Source: Acidobacteriaceae bacterium KBS 89
GTDB taxonomy: Bacteria > Acidobacteriota > Terriglobia > Terriglobales > Acidobacteriaceae
Assembly: GCA_000381605.1 (NCBI GenBank)
Contig: KB906754.1
Location: 641,147 to 705,146, forward strand
Reading direction: 5' to 3'
DNA: 64,000 nucleotides
Shown: in pieces, positions 18,172 through 26,726 of the stretch
Position numbering within the stretch: the first letter of the stretch is position 1
Layout: each line of letters opens with the position of its first letter
Position numbers and translations under genes: made by a program
The notes under the pieces: model-generated
The model's input: only the letters and a program-made list of their open reading frames with translations
Databases searched by the model: none
What the model was told of the DNA's origin: nothing

Positions 18172-18729
18172 ATGAAAGCTAAATTGAAAATCCGCCGACT
18201 CACTCCCGATCTTTGGCCTCCACTCGAAGACCTCTTCGGCCCCAAAGGAGCATGTAACAACTGCTGGTGCATGTATTGGCGGATCGGTGCAGCCTACCGC
18301 AAACAACCACTCGGGAAGAACAAGGCCGCCCTTCACCAAATCGTAAAAACGGGTCCGCCTCCGGGACTGATCGCCTTCGAAGGTGACAAAGCCGTCGGCT
18401 GGTGCCAGCTCACTCCCCGCGAAGCGCTACCTTGGCTCGACCGCACATCGCGACTCAAGCGCGTAGACGATCTTCCTGTCTGGTCGCTCTCCTGCTTTTA
18501 CATCCGCATCGGCTATCGCAGAAAGGGAGTCGCCTCGGCGCTAATCGCAGCAGCCATCAAGGCTGCAAAACGCGCCAAAGCTCCAGCCCTCGAGGCCTAT
18601 CCTCTGGACGCAGACAGAACCCCCAGCACCTCTCATACCGGATACGCCACGACCTTCGCCCGGGCCGGATTCAAAACCGTAGCCTGCTACACCTCACCCC
18701 GTCCAATCATGCGACACAACCTGAAATAG
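18172..18729 (+). CDS. GNAT family N-acetyltransferase
   Basis: A 185-residue soluble acetyltransferase. The acetyl-CoA-binding motif A is visible as YIRIGYRRKGVASALIAAAI (about residues 112-131), with the pyrophosphate-contacting R-x-x-G-x-A pattern. The N-terminal part contains NNCWCMYWR, a segment shared by a GNAT subgroup, and the C-terminus TTFARAGFKTVA is the usual last helix-strand. Substrate unknown. It stands alone, divergent from the Cys-rich membrane protein. Confidence 0.85.
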   Translation: MKAKLKIRRLTPDLWPPLEDLFGPKGACNNCWCMYWRIGAAYRKQPLGKNKAALHQIVKTGPPPGLIAFEGDKAVGWCQLTPREALPWLDRTSRLKRVDDLPVWSLSCFYIRIGYRRKGVASALIAAAIKAAKRAKAPALEAYPLDADRTPSTSHTGYATTFARAGFKTVACYTSPRPIMRHNLK

Positions 18730-18825
18730 AATCGGCGGAAGAAATGGAGTGTAACGTCGCAGGAAAAGACGAAGCGACTAATATTGCCTCTCACCGAGCC
18801 CACACATCCTCCGAATAAAGACAAC

Positions 18826-19305
18826 CTACTTAGCCACCGAATCCCCCACTTCAAACACCGCAACCACCTTCCCCGACCCATCCGATAACTCAAGATGCCC
18901 CTTCGCAATCTTCCACCGCTTCACCTGGCCCAGCACCTTCAGAAACTTCTGTTCCGTCCCCATTCCGCCCGGGCAAGCCATCATGGTTGACGCCATATGA
19001 GCAAACGTCAACTTGTCCCCCTTCAACTCATACCCACCCACAATCCGATTGCAGCCTCCCGACCCACTCGCGCGCTGCGATACTGGATCGAGAACAATCT
19101 GAGGCGGTCGATGCAGATCATCCCCCGTCACCGCCGCGCCTCCCAGCCGGATCAGCCTCCACTCGGTCTTCTCCAGCGGCACCGGGGCCCCCGCCACAGA
19201 CTCCGTCGCCCCTTTTTCCCCTACCGTCCCCGACTGCGCAAACCCACCCACCGGCAAGCCACTCACAAGCAGACAGAAAATCCATCCCGCCAAATAACGT
19301 CGCAT
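18826..19305 (-). CDS. Secreted META-domain (HslJ-like) protein
   Basis: A 159-residue exported protein. ATG 19305 is preceded by AGGAG, followed by a signal peptide (LAGWIFCLLVSGLPVGGFAQ). Residues 40-155 show the META domain pattern: EWRLIRLGG, SGSGGCNRIVGGYELKGDKLTF, MMACPGG, then FLKVLGQVKRWKIAKGHLELSDGSGKVVAVFE. The family is linked to heat-shock protein HslJ and to secreted motility-associated proteins; its molecular function is unknown. Two in-frame upstream methionines lack a good binding site. Confidence 0.85.
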   Translation of the reverse strand: MRRYLAGWIFCLLVSGLPVGGFAQSGTVGEKGATESVAGAPVPLEKTEWRLIRLGGAAVTGDDLHRPPQIVLDPVSQRASGSGGCNRIVGGYELKGDKLTFAHMASTMMACPGGMGTEQKFLKVLGQVKRWKIAKGHLELSDGSGKVVAVFEVGDSVAK

Positions 19306-19661
19306 TCGAGTCTCCTCTCGAATCCGCATTAACTCTATATTTCTCTGCCGCTGAAATTGCCGCATACACCGGCGACCGACAGACCTGGGCGAACCAAATC
19401 GCGCAAGTCTTACACGAGGACTCCGGCAATCCGTACTACCACTGGCCGTCGGTCAACCGAAACGTGATCGTGTTGCGCCCGACTCTCCAATTCACCAACC
19501 GCTAACTGACCGAAAAAAATAGCTAGTGCACTAACTGGATCATGGTCGAAATTGGTCTTCGCCAGACGGTCCAAAACCTCCTTCACATCAGGCTTTGAGA
19601 TCTCCAACCGCGCCGACGCTATCTATTAGACGCAGCAATCACCATTTCCAGGTTCCCCTTG
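19306..19661. other. Intergenic gap without a recognisable gene
   Basis: About 355 bases. A 65-codon minus-strand frame at 19410-19607 exists, but it has no family resemblance and no clear binding site. The sequence downstream of the truncated sigma-like gene may be decayed coding DNA, but I cannot recognise sigma region 4 in any frame. Confidence 0.35.
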
Positions 19662-20054
19662 CTAAACCCTGATGCTGTTAAGAATTGTCACCGCTTCGTC
19701 GATAAGCAATCGAACCATCCAACTGCGGAAAGCGCCCTCACATTCGAAAGTCGGCGCGTTAGTGGAGACGGCACGCAGGCATTTCTGCACCGCTTGTTCC
19801 GCTTCCACACGATTGCCCAGCACACGGTAAGCGACTACGAAAAGCAGGTGATGATACCGCGAAGATAAGTCATCGAATGTCTCTGAATTCCTGTGCAAAA
19901 TGCACCGCGTCTTGTATTTGTTTCCCCCGCTCGCATTTCTTCCGCCCGCGAACTGCGGGGGAAATGGCTGCAGGCCAATCGTCTGATGGAGAAGGTTCTC
20001 ATCACTGGTCTTCGGGTATTCAGTCCGTTGGTCAACCTGGGCTCGGGTACGCAT
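19662..20054 (-). CDS. Truncated sigma-70 region 2-like protein
   Basis: A 130-residue product. Residues 65-125 look like ECF sigma region 2 (FDDLSSRYHHLLFVVAYRVLGNRVEAEQAVQKCL, then FRSWMVRLLIDEAVTIL), but the frame ends immediately after, with no region 4. A full ECF factor is about 170-200 residues. ATG 20054 has AAGGAG nine bases upstream, so translation is plausible. Conserved acidic and aromatic residues of region 2 are only partly kept (QAVQKCL in place of the usual DLxQExF). It could be a broken sigma gene or a region-2-only regulator. It lies just downstream of a complete sigma/anti-sigma pair on the same strand. Confidence 0.45.
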   Translation of the reverse strand: MRTRAQVDQRTEYPKTSDENLLHQTIGLQPFPPQFAGGRNASGGNKYKTRCILHRNSETFDDLSSRYHHLLFVVAYRVLGNRVEAEQAVQKCLRAVSTNAPTFECEGAFRSWMVRLLIDEAVTILNSIRV

Positions 20055-20243
20055 AAATTGCCACTCCTTCACTGATCTCATGCGGAACACGTCTTGCTGT
20101 CCTCGTGCAATCGCATTTCATATTGCGTGTCTGACAATAAAACACATAAGACGGAAATCTATTCCCGATTCCCATACCGTCAGCGCATGGAATGACATGA
20201 AGTCGATGCGACAAAGTATTCAGATTCGCTGCAGATACAACGA

Positions 20244-21122
20244 TCACTCAGCCTTGAAGTGATCGGCGCCTGCCATATTCTGGTGACACACCAGGCAGGA
20301 CTGCCGTCCAGAATCAGGCAAAGATGACACAAGAGCGTACGTCAGTCCGTGATTGCTCCACGTAATGAGAGCGAAGCTCGCGTGCTTGCTGTAGTGAAAG
20401 GTGATTCCGCCGGAATGCACCTCTTCTCCCCCAGCAGAAACGGCAGATTTGCTCGAAGAAACTAGAAGGCTGATCGTCTGCCGTTGCATCTGGTACGAAA
20501 CCAGCGCAGCATATCCATCTTTATAGTTGACCAGCCGTCCGCCGGTTAATTTGTAGAGCTGCTCATGTCCTGTTTCTTCCGCAACGCTGGGAAGCCGGAA
20601 ATTGAAAGGCACCTTCCCGGAAAACCAGGCTGTAACGACACTGGGCGACTCGGTCTTGATCTCCAGGGGAAGACTGCCGTCCAGCGAACCACGGTGGGCA
20701 GCAACGGCTGCTTCAATGTAACTGTTCGCGTTGGCGCGACGCAGAACTCCGGGTACAGGAAGTAGTCCCGCAACAATCAAAAGAACTGCCGCCACCATCG
20801 CCGGCCAGTGCTGCAGAATTCGACCGCCAGATGGCCGCGTTAAAAGATTGAGGACGCGTCTTCGAAGCCGTGGCGGTGCATTGCTGGCCAAAAACGAAGT
20901 CTCCTCCATCCTCCGCATCACCGTCGCGCGCAACGCATCAGAAGCCGTATACAACGGCCGCGTCCGATGCAGAAGACCGGCCAACTCCTTTTTCTCCTCA
21001 AGCTCAGCCTGGCAATCTACGCATCCTTCTAAATGCGTCAGAAATTCTTCAAGCTCCCTACCGCTCAATTCCTTGTCGAGATAGAGCTCGATCGCCGAGC
21101 TGTTGTCACCGCAATCCCTCAT
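20244..21122 (-). CDS. Transmembrane anti-sigma factor with zinc-finger domain and C-terminal CxxCH motif
   Basis: A 292-residue single-pass membrane protein. The N-terminal cytoplasmic zinc-finger anti-sigma domain shows YLDKELSGRELEEFLTHLEGCVDCQAEL, giving the H-x3-C-x2-C zinc motif. A transmembrane helix lies at about residues 105-127. The periplasmic part (130-292) ends in SCLVCHQNM: C276-x-x-C279-H280, the signature of covalent c-type haem attachment, followed by a possible distal Met283. The start ATG overlaps the sigma factor stop by four bases. The zinc domain presumably holds the partner sigma until a periplasmic signal arrives; whether haem is bound is inference. Confidence 0.88.
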   Translation of the reverse strand: MRDCGDNSSAIELYLDKELSGRELEEFLTHLEGCVDCQAELEEKKELAGLLHRTRPLYTASDALRATVMRRMEETSFLASNAPPRLRRRVLNLLTRPSGGRILQHWPAMVAAVLLIVAGLLPVPGVLRRANANSYIEAAVAAHRGSLDGSLPLEIKTESPSVVTAWFSGKVPFNFRLPSVAEETGHEQLYKLTGGRLVNYKDGYAALVSYQMQRQTISLLVSSSKSAVSAGGEEVHSGGITFHYSKHASFALITWSNHGLTYALVSSLPDSGRQSCLVCHQNMAGADHFKAE

Positions 21123-21685
21123 TTTGTGCCTCTCACGGAAGGCGAACTGGCCCCCTTCAACATCTCTGACAGCAGGACTCGAAGTTTGGCGCGTGCCCTC
21201 CCCAATCGAGACATCACAGTTCCCACAGGACAGTCCAGCACACTTGCAATCTCCAGATAAGAGAGATCCTCATACTCCCGCAGCAGGATAATCTCGCGAA
21301 ATTCCACTGGCAGCTCCCGAATCGCCGCTCGCACCCGCTCTGTCTCCATCTTGCTCACATAAACCTCATACGAGTCTTTGGATGGCTCGGCGATACTGTT
21401 CGCAACGCCATCCTCGCCTTCGATCTCAACTAGCTGGGGCCCATTTCGGAACTTTCGCAACTGGTTGAGCCAGATATTTCTCAGAATCGTAAACAGCCAA
21501 CCCTTCATATTGCTGCCTTCTCGCAGCCTCCCCATTGCCTGTATGGCGCGCACATATGTCTCCTGCACCAAATCCTCTGCCTCTGCATGGTTGCGGGTCA
21601 GAACCATCGCATAGCCGTACAATCCGTCGATATACTCGATGCCGGTCGTCTCGGCCTGCCCTGCCCCGTCTTGGTTCCCCGCCAT
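21119..21685 (-). CDS. ECF-family RNA polymerase sigma factor
   Basis: A 188-residue sigma factor. Region 2 contains LYGYAMVLTRNHAEAEDLVQETYVRA and NMKGWLFTILRNIWLNQLRK (about residues 22-78). Region 4 contains LPVEFREIILLREYEDLSYLEIASVLDCPVGTVMSRLGRARAKLR (about 127-171). ATG 21685 follows a purine-rich GGAAGAGAGAAGAG; a GTG seven codons upstream is an alternative. It overlaps the membrane anti-sigma gene (ATGA), so the two are co-translated. A promoter should lie in the gap 21686-22222. Confidence 0.93.
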   Translation of the reverse strand: MAGNQDGAGQAETTGIEYIDGLYGYAMVLTRNHAEAEDLVQETYVRAIQAMGRLREGSNMKGWLFTILRNIWLNQLRKFRNGPQLVEIEGEDGVANSIAEPSKDSYEVYVSKMETERVRAAIRELPVEFREIILLREYEDLSYLEIASVLDCPVGTVMSRLGRARAKLRVLLSEMLKGASSPSVRGTK

Positions 21686-22222
21686 ACTCTTCTCTCTTCC
21701 AAACACATCGCTGCAAGATTTATTCCCGGTGGAAACTTCTCCAGGAGAACCTCTTCCACCCGCTGCACCACGGAATTGATGTTGTTACCGCCAGACGTGA
21801 TTCACGTTACGCCCGTCTTTGGGCAGCTTTTCGGACGCTCACACGCGCCTCAACAAAATCCTTCCACCTCTAACTCATAGGCATGCGTGGGCTTGTGCTG
21901 AATAACCTCGCACAAACTCAGAAAGGAGAAGATTGGTGGGAATTGCGGTCTCACAATTCATAACAATCAGTGGGGGCCACCATTTTGTCCGCGCGCCCTT
22001 GCAATCTCCACAGACCCGAGGTATTCTCCATTGAGCATGTCGAGCCGCAACTCATTTACGTTCTTTACCCTCTGCTATTGGCGCCATCCTGCGGCCAACG
22101 GAGTCCTCGCATGCATCTCTGAAAACACCTAAATAACTGTCAGAGTCATCGATCTTCCCGAGCCGCAGCCCAAAAAGGTTGCGGCTCTTTCATTTTTCCC
22201 GCACCATCAGCAAGGAGAGGCA
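21686..22222. other. Divergent intergenic gap between the sigma factor and shikimate kinase
   Basis: About 535 bases with no recognisable protein gene. The right end holds a strong plus-strand terminator (22160-22197) immediately before shikimate kinase although no protein gene precedes it on that strand. This leaves room for an unannotated short transcript between about 21890 and 22197, but I recognise no known RNA family. Confidence 0.4.
22160..22197 (+). terminator. Rho-independent terminator with no known upstream gene
   Basis: GAGCCGCAGCC (22160-22170) pairs with GGTTGCGGCTC (22177-22187) using one G-T pair, with a six-base A-rich loop, followed by TTTCATTTTT. It lies 25 bases before the shikimate kinase ATG, so it either ends a small upstream transcript or acts as a leader attenuator. 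Confidence 0.7.
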
Positions 22223-22840
22223 ATGACGTCCACCGAGTCCGAAGCGCAAACCCAAACCCATTCCGAAGCTCAAAACGAACCCCAAACAGAGAACATGCCC
22301 AACAACGAGCCCGGCCCCACCCTCGCCCCCGCGCATCTCCGCCGTCTCGTCCTCACCGGATTCATGGGAGCAGGCAAATCCACCATCGGCCGGCTCCTCG
22401 CCTCCCGCCTCAACTGGAGCTTTCTCGACCTCGACGCCCACCTCGAGGCCCGCACCGGCGCCACCATCCCCCAGCTCTTCGAGCGTCACGGCGAGGCCCA
22501 CTTCCGCCGCCTCGAATCCTCAGCCCTCGCCTCCGCCCTCGGCCAGAACCACACCGTACTTGCCCTCGGCGGCGGAACCCCTGAAGAGCTCACCAACCGC
22601 CTCCTCCTCGAGCAGACCCCCGCCACCTTCACCATCTTCCTCGACGCCCCTTTCCCCACCCTCTTCGACCGCTGCATGCTGCAGGACATAGCCCGCCCCG
22701 TCCTCGCCGATCCCACCGCCGCACAGCTTCGCTTCCAAAAGCGCCACCCCCTCTACCGCCGCCTCGCCAACCTCACCCTTGACACCGCCGACCAAACCCC
22801 CGAACAGACCGTGGAGGCAATCCTGAAATCCGGTCTGTGA
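22223..22840 (+). CDS. aroK: Shikimate kinase
   Basis: Phosphorylates shikimate at the 3-hydroxyl in chorismate synthesis. The 205-residue product has an extra ~38-residue polar N-terminal tail (Thr/Glu/Gln-rich) before the core. The Walker A is GFMGAGKST (about residues 46-54), the shikimate-binding LDLDAHLE and FRRLES segments follow, then LALGGGTPEE, and the lid and adenine-binding RPVLADPTAAQLRFQKRHPLY. AAGGAGAGGCA precedes the ATG. It is followed on the same strand by the AI-2E-family transporter gene; phenylalanine-branch pheA lies 20 kb away. Confidence 0.93.
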   Translation: MTSTESEAQTQTHSEAQNEPQTENMPNNEPGPTLAPAHLRRLVLTGFMGAGKSTIGRLLASRLNWSFLDLDAHLEARTGATIPQLFERHGEAHFRRLESSALASALGQNHTVLALGGGTPEELTNRLLLEQTPATFTIFLDAPFPTLFDRCMLQDIARPVLADPTAAQLRFQKRHPLYRRLANLTLDTADQTPEQTVEAILKSGL

Positions 22841-22994
22841 CACCATCAAAAAAACTGACACCTGAGAATTGACAACTGACCGAACGACTCAAACTCCGCA
22901 CTCCCGCACCCGAGCCGCAGAAGAGCACACTATCTGCATCCAACAGTCAGCACCCGAAGTCAGCACCCAGAGCCAGTAACCAAGGAGAACTCAG

Positions 22995-24047
22995 CTGACC
23001 AACCCCGCAGCCGAAGACCTCAGCCCCTACGAGAAGCGATCCCGCGCTGAAGTCCGCGGTCACATCATCTTTTGCATCGTCGTCCTCCTGCTCCTCGCCC
23101 TCGCCTGGACCCTCCAGAAAGAGCTCCTGATTCTCTACGTCAGCGCGCTCTTCGCTGTCGTTCTCATGCCTTTCGTCGCCCGCATCACTCGTCTCAACCT
23201 GCGCGGGTATCATCCTTCCCGCGCCGTAGCAATCGTCCTCCTGATCGTCGGCGTCGCCGGCATCCTCGCGCTCTTCTTCACCACTGGCCTGCCTCCCGTC
23301 GTGCATGACCTCCGCCAATTCTCCGACGATCTTCCTCACCGCATTCCCGATATCGTAGCCAAGCTCAAAAAAATTCCCTTCGCCAACAGGTTCGGCGTTG
23401 ACGCCATCGCCCAGCGCGGCATTGGCGCCTTCGATGCCACCGCCGGCTATCTCTTCACTTCAGTGCCCCTCTGGCTCTCCCACATCTTCGACATCCTCAC
23501 CGCCGTCTTCCTCTGCATCTACTTCATGCTCGAGGGCGAACACGCCTACCGCTTCTTCCTCTCCCTCTTCCCCACCGATCAACGCACCCGCCTCAACAAC
23601 ACCCTCAAACGAGCCGAGCGGAAGATGAGCAAATGGCTCATCGGCCAGGGCACCCTCATGCTCATCCTCGGAGTCTCGAGCATCATCGTCTTCGGTCTCC
23701 TCCACGTCCGTTACTTCCTTCTTCTCGGCTTCCTCATGGGCCTGCTCAACATCATCCCCATCGCCGGCGGCGTCATCACCATAGCCCTCGTCGCCATCAT
23801 CGCCGCGCTCGACTCCTGGACCAAGATGACCGGCGTCCTCATCTTCTACATCGTCTACGTCAACCTGGAAAACGCCGTCCTCATCCCCCGCATCATGCGC
23901 TCCAGCGTCAATCTCATGGGCCTTACCATCCTCGTCGCCCTGTTGCTGGGCACGGCCTTTGCCGGCGTCGTCGGAGCCCTCGTCTCCGTACCCACCGCCG
24001 CCCTCATCACCGTCTTTCTGGAGGAGTACGCCGTCAAGAAGGACTGA
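22995..24047 (+). CDS. AI-2E family transporter (PerM-like membrane protein), apparent CTG start
   Basis: A 350-residue polytopic membrane protein with about eight helices. The family features are two N-terminal helices, a central soluble stretch with amphipathic helices (HDLRQFSDDLPHRIPDI), then GLLNIIPIAGGVITIALVAIIA and the C-terminal NLENAVLIPRIMRSSVNLMGLTILVALLLG. The frame opens after TAA 22977-22979 and has no ATG, GTG or TTG until ATG 23166, which would remove the first helices. CTG 22995, seven bases after AAGGAG, gives MTNPAAEDLSPYEKRSRAEVRGH and a complete N-terminus, so I chose it. Transported substrate is unknown; the family name comes from one member. Confidence 0.85.
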   Translation: MTNPAAEDLSPYEKRSRAEVRGHIIFCIVVLLLLALAWTLQKELLILYVSALFAVVLMPFVARITRLNLRGYHPSRAVAIVLLIVGVAGILALFFTTGLPPVVHDLRQFSDDLPHRIPDIVAKLKKIPFANRFGVDAIAQRGIGAFDATAGYLFTSVPLWLSHIFDILTAVFLCIYFMLEGEHAYRFFLSLFPTDQRTRLNNTLKRAERKMSKWLIGQGTLMLILGVSSIIVFGLLHVRYFLLLGFLMGLLNIIPIAGGVITIALVAIIAALDSWTKMTGVLIFYIVYVNLENAVLIPRIMRSSVNLMGLTILVALLLGTAFAGVVGALVSVPTAALITVFLEEYAVKKD

Positions 24048-24239
24048 ACCCATTCCAGCCACCCCTGCCATACCCCTGGCGTTCGCGCATTCCTCGCCTG
24101 CCATCCGCATAGCCATGTAGGCCAACGCTTACAACCCAAGTGCCAAAAACATTAATTCAAACTCCAACCAAAAACATTTATTGAACCTTCGGTCTTTTAA
24201 CCTTTCTGAAATCGCTAAACCCTTGCTATTCTCATCCCA

Positions 24240-24854
24240 GTGTCCGACCTCAAGTTCGCTCAACCCGCTCGACGAAACCTGCTGGTGCCGGTCCTCCTGG
24301 CGTTCCTCATTCTTGGCATTATTCTCGCCTTGGTTCTGCGCTTCACCCCACACAGAACAGCGGACCTGAGTATCACCCGCACCACCATCTATCCCACCCA
24401 CACCGTCTTCAAATCTGACTCCATCGTGGTCGGCAACCAGCACACAGAAGACGCTCTCTACGTCCTCACCACGCTCCGTATCGACGACCGCCTCCATCTC
24501 CCGCTCTTCCTCAAGGACTTCACCGCGACCCTCACCACAGCGGAAGGCGAAGAGATCACCACCAGCGCTGTCGAAAGGCTCGACCTCGAGAACGTCTACA
24601 CCTCGTTTCCTGGTCTCAAGCCTCTCGCGTCTGATCCCCTCCTCCGCGACACTATGATCAGCCCCGGCCAGTCCGCCGAAGGCATGATCCTCCTCCACTT
24701 CCCCGTCACCAAAGAGGTCTGGGATCATCGCCGCACCGCCGTCCTCAACGTTGACCTCTATCATCAAGGTCAGCAGGAGGTCCTCATAGGCCGCGCCAGC
24801 GAAGCCGTTCCCAACACCGCGCATGCCGCGCCAGCTTCCACCCCCGCAAACTAA
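24240..24854 (+). CDS. Single-pass membrane-anchored protein of unknown function
   Basis: A 204-residue protein starting at GTG. A transmembrane helix occupies about residues 14-33 (LLVPVLLAFLILGIILALVL), leaving a ~170-residue extracytoplasmic domain rich in beta-strand patterns (TVFKSDSIVVGNQHTEDALYVLTTLRI; SPGQSAEGMILLHFPV), resembling small Ig-like or DUF4352-type domains. The tail is Ala/Pro-rich and disordered. It ends ten bases before rsmE, so the two are probably co-transcribed. I do not recognise a named family. Confidence 0.75.
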   Translation: MSDLKFAQPARRNLLVPVLLAFLILGIILALVLRFTPHRTADLSITRTTIYPTHTVFKSDSIVVGNQHTEDALYVLTTLRIDDRLHLPLFLKDFTATLTTAEGEEITTSAVERLDLENVYTSFPGLKPLASDPLLRDTMISPGQSAEGMILLHFPVTKEVWDHRRTAVLNVDLYHQGQQEVLIGRASEAVPNTAHAAPASTPAN

Positions 24855-24864
24855 ACTCAAAGGC

Positions 24865-25617
24865 ATGACCCGTCGCCGCTTCATCGCCGACACTTGGACT
24901 GCCACCACCGCCACCCTCACCGGCGATCAGGCCACGCACCTCGCCCGAGTCCTCCGCGCCGAACCAGGCCAGATCTACGACATCGTCTCCAACGGCTTCC
25001 TCCACCGAGCCGAGATCACCAGTGTTACCGAAGCGCGCGTTGACTTCACCCTCCACGAAGAGCTCTCCGCCGACGCCGCCCTTCCTCTCCATCTTCTCCT
25101 CGCCGTCTTCAAGTTCGATCACATGGAGTGGGCCATCGAAAAGGCCACCGAACTAGGCATCGCCCGCATCACACCCATCCTCGCCCGCCGCACCGAAAAA
25201 CACCTCGCCCAGTCCTCCGCAAAGCGCGTAGACCGCTGGCGCCGCATCGCCCTCGAAGCCTCCAAGCAATCCCGCCGCACCGACGTCCCCGAGATCGCCA
25301 ACCCCATCGCCCTTAAACAAGCTCTTCAACAAGAAAAATCCCCGACCCGCATTCTCCTCAGCGAGACCGAACAAGGCACCACGCTCACCTCTGCCTTGGA
25401 GCATTTGGAACGTCAAGAAGCCGCGTCCATATCTTCGGACGCGGCCTCTGCCATCACCCACGCAATCGCAATCGGCCCCGAGGGTGGCTGGACCCCCGAA
25501 GAGATGTCCCTCTTCACTGAACACGCCTGGCAACCCGTCACCCTCGGCCCGCGCATCCTCCGCGCCGAAACCGCAGCCATAGCCGCCATCGCGATAGCCT
25601 CCACCCACCTCGCCTGA
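24865..25617 (+). CDS. rsmE: 16S rRNA (uracil(1498)-N(3))-methyltransferase
   Basis: Methylates U1498 of 16S rRNA using S-adenosylmethionine. The 250-residue product has the N-terminal PUA-like part (TGDQATHLARVLRAEPGQ) and the C-terminal SPOUT knot: FKFDHMEWAIEKATELGIARITPI, RWRRIALEASKQSRR, IGPEGGWTPEEMSLF, and LGPRILRAETAAIAA. These are the classic RsmE motifs. ATG 24865 fits the family start (TRRRFIAD); the frame is open 14 codons further upstream inside the preceding gene. Confidence 0.95.
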   Translation: MTRRRFIADTWTATTATLTGDQATHLARVLRAEPGQIYDIVSNGFLHRAEITSVTEARVDFTLHEELSADAALPLHLLLAVFKFDHMEWAIEKATELGIARITPILARRTEKHLAQSSAKRVDRWRRIALEASKQSRRTDVPEIANPIALKQALQQEKSPTRILLSETEQGTTLTSALEHLERQEAASISSDAASAITHAIAIGPEGGWTPEEMSLFTEHAWQPVTLGPRILRAETAAIAAIAIASTHLA

Positions 25618-25634
25618 AGCGGTTGGAGCTCGGC

Positions 25635-26036
25635 CTACTTCGTCCCTGTCGCCGTCGGTCTTGTACCTACCTTGCGGATAGCAGCATCGACAATTGCATA
25701 CAGAAGCTGTCCATGATCCGTGTGTGCTTTGGCCTTGATGTACTCGCCCGTGCGCTGCCCTGCTGCAGCGTCGTCCGGCAGAGTCAGCCCGCGCGTCTGA
25801 GCCGAAATCTCGGCAAGCTGCTGAATGATGTTGAAGAATGTAGTTTCGTTCTTGCCGGAGAGCTGCCAGCAATCAGACACCGTGCAAGTCAGTATCTGCT
25901 CCGTAGTCCAGGTATGCGGAGCGGCTGTGTCCGCCGATGGCGTAATCGTCACCGGAGACTTCGGCTGCTGAGCGGCCGCGGCAATAGTAGCCGCGGCAAG
26001 GGCAAAGCTGAGGGCAATTGAATGAACCAGACGCAT
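25635..26036 (-). CDS. Secreted small protein of unknown function
   Basis: A 133-residue exported protein with a clear signal peptide (MRLVHSIALSFALAAATIAAAAQ). The mature part has two cysteines spaced C-x5-C (TCTVSDCWQL) and a helical remainder (TTFFNIIQQLAEISAQTRGL). AAAGGA precedes ATG 26036. It lies immediately downstream of the glycine-zipper gene on the same strand (35 bases apart), so co-transcription is likely. Family unknown to me. Confidence 0.7.
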   Translation of the reverse strand: MRLVHSIALSFALAAATIAAAAQQPKSPVTITPSADTAAPHTWTTEQILTCTVSDCWQLSGKNETTFFNIIQQLAEISAQTRGLTLPDDAAAGQRTGEYIKAKAHTDHGQLLYAIVDAAIRKVGTRPTATGTK

Positions 26037-26071
26037 GATCGTTCCTTTTCTCATCGAGACTTGGGTTATCA

Positions 26072-26452
26072 CTAGTAGGAGTGGTGATGATAGTTGTCGT
26101 TATTGCGCTTGTTCTGCGCAGCCTGCCCCACAACAGCGCCAATGCCGGCACCCGCCGCGCCGCCAATCAGCGTACCCTTCAGCCCGCCGCCGAAGATCGC
26201 GCCAAGCGCCGCGCCTCCAGCCCCGCCGATAAGCGCTCCCTTGCCGGGCCCAATGCCACCTTGCTTCGGCTGTTGATAGTGGTCATTGTGATACGGCCGA
26301 TCATGGTTGTTGTAGTAGTTGCCACCTCGCGCACCGTGGCGCATGCCATTGTAGTAAGCGCTGTCGTTGCGGTGCTGCTGCGCGAACGCCGGAACAATTG
26401 TGGTAGCAAACAGGAGAGGAATGAAAAGAACCGCTCTTCGAAACGTTCTCAT
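26072..26452 (-). CDS. Secreted glycine-zipper protein
   Basis: A 126-residue exported protein. Signal peptide MRTFRRAVLFIPLLFATTIVPAFAQ-type, then a His/Tyr/Asn-rich segment (YYNGMRHGARGGNYYNNHDRPYHNDH), then a glycine zipper (about residues 70-115: GPGKGALIGGAGGAALGAIFGGG and GTLIGGAAGAGIGAVVGQ), ending in a polar NNDNYHHHSY tail. AAAGGGAG directly precedes ATG 26452. Such proteins are thought to insert their zipper into outer or inner membrane; function unknown. The His-rich ends could bind metal, which is inference. Confidence 0.75.
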   Translation of the reverse strand: MRTFRRAVLFIPLLFATTIVPAFAQQHRNDSAYYNGMRHGARGGNYYNNHDRPYHNDHYQQPKQGGIGPGKGALIGGAGGAALGAIFGGGLKGTLIGGAAGAGIGAVVGQAAQNKRNNDNYHHHSY

Positions 26453-26726
26453 CTCCCTTTGGATGCCGAATTTAATCTCAAGAGCAAAACTTTCTCCGCA
26501 AACTCGTCCACCACAATTACCCGCAGCAATCAACTCAACGAAGCCATCAATTCGCCCTTCTCGGCGCATCTAAGGGCCAAACTAGCAAATGCACCATCGC
26601 AAATCCTGCGTCTCACATCGATCAAGGCCAGTCACGAAAATGAGAGTTATATACTGAGCTGCCACGTACGATTTGGGTAGGTTTAAAAATCAACCCGCGC
26701 AACCTGTCTCCTTCCGGAGTTATCGA

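Noticed and set aside
19410..19607. Minus-strand 65-codon frame downstream of the truncated sigma gene
   Set aside because: No binding site, no family resemblance, and it does not resemble sigma region 4; too short to support.
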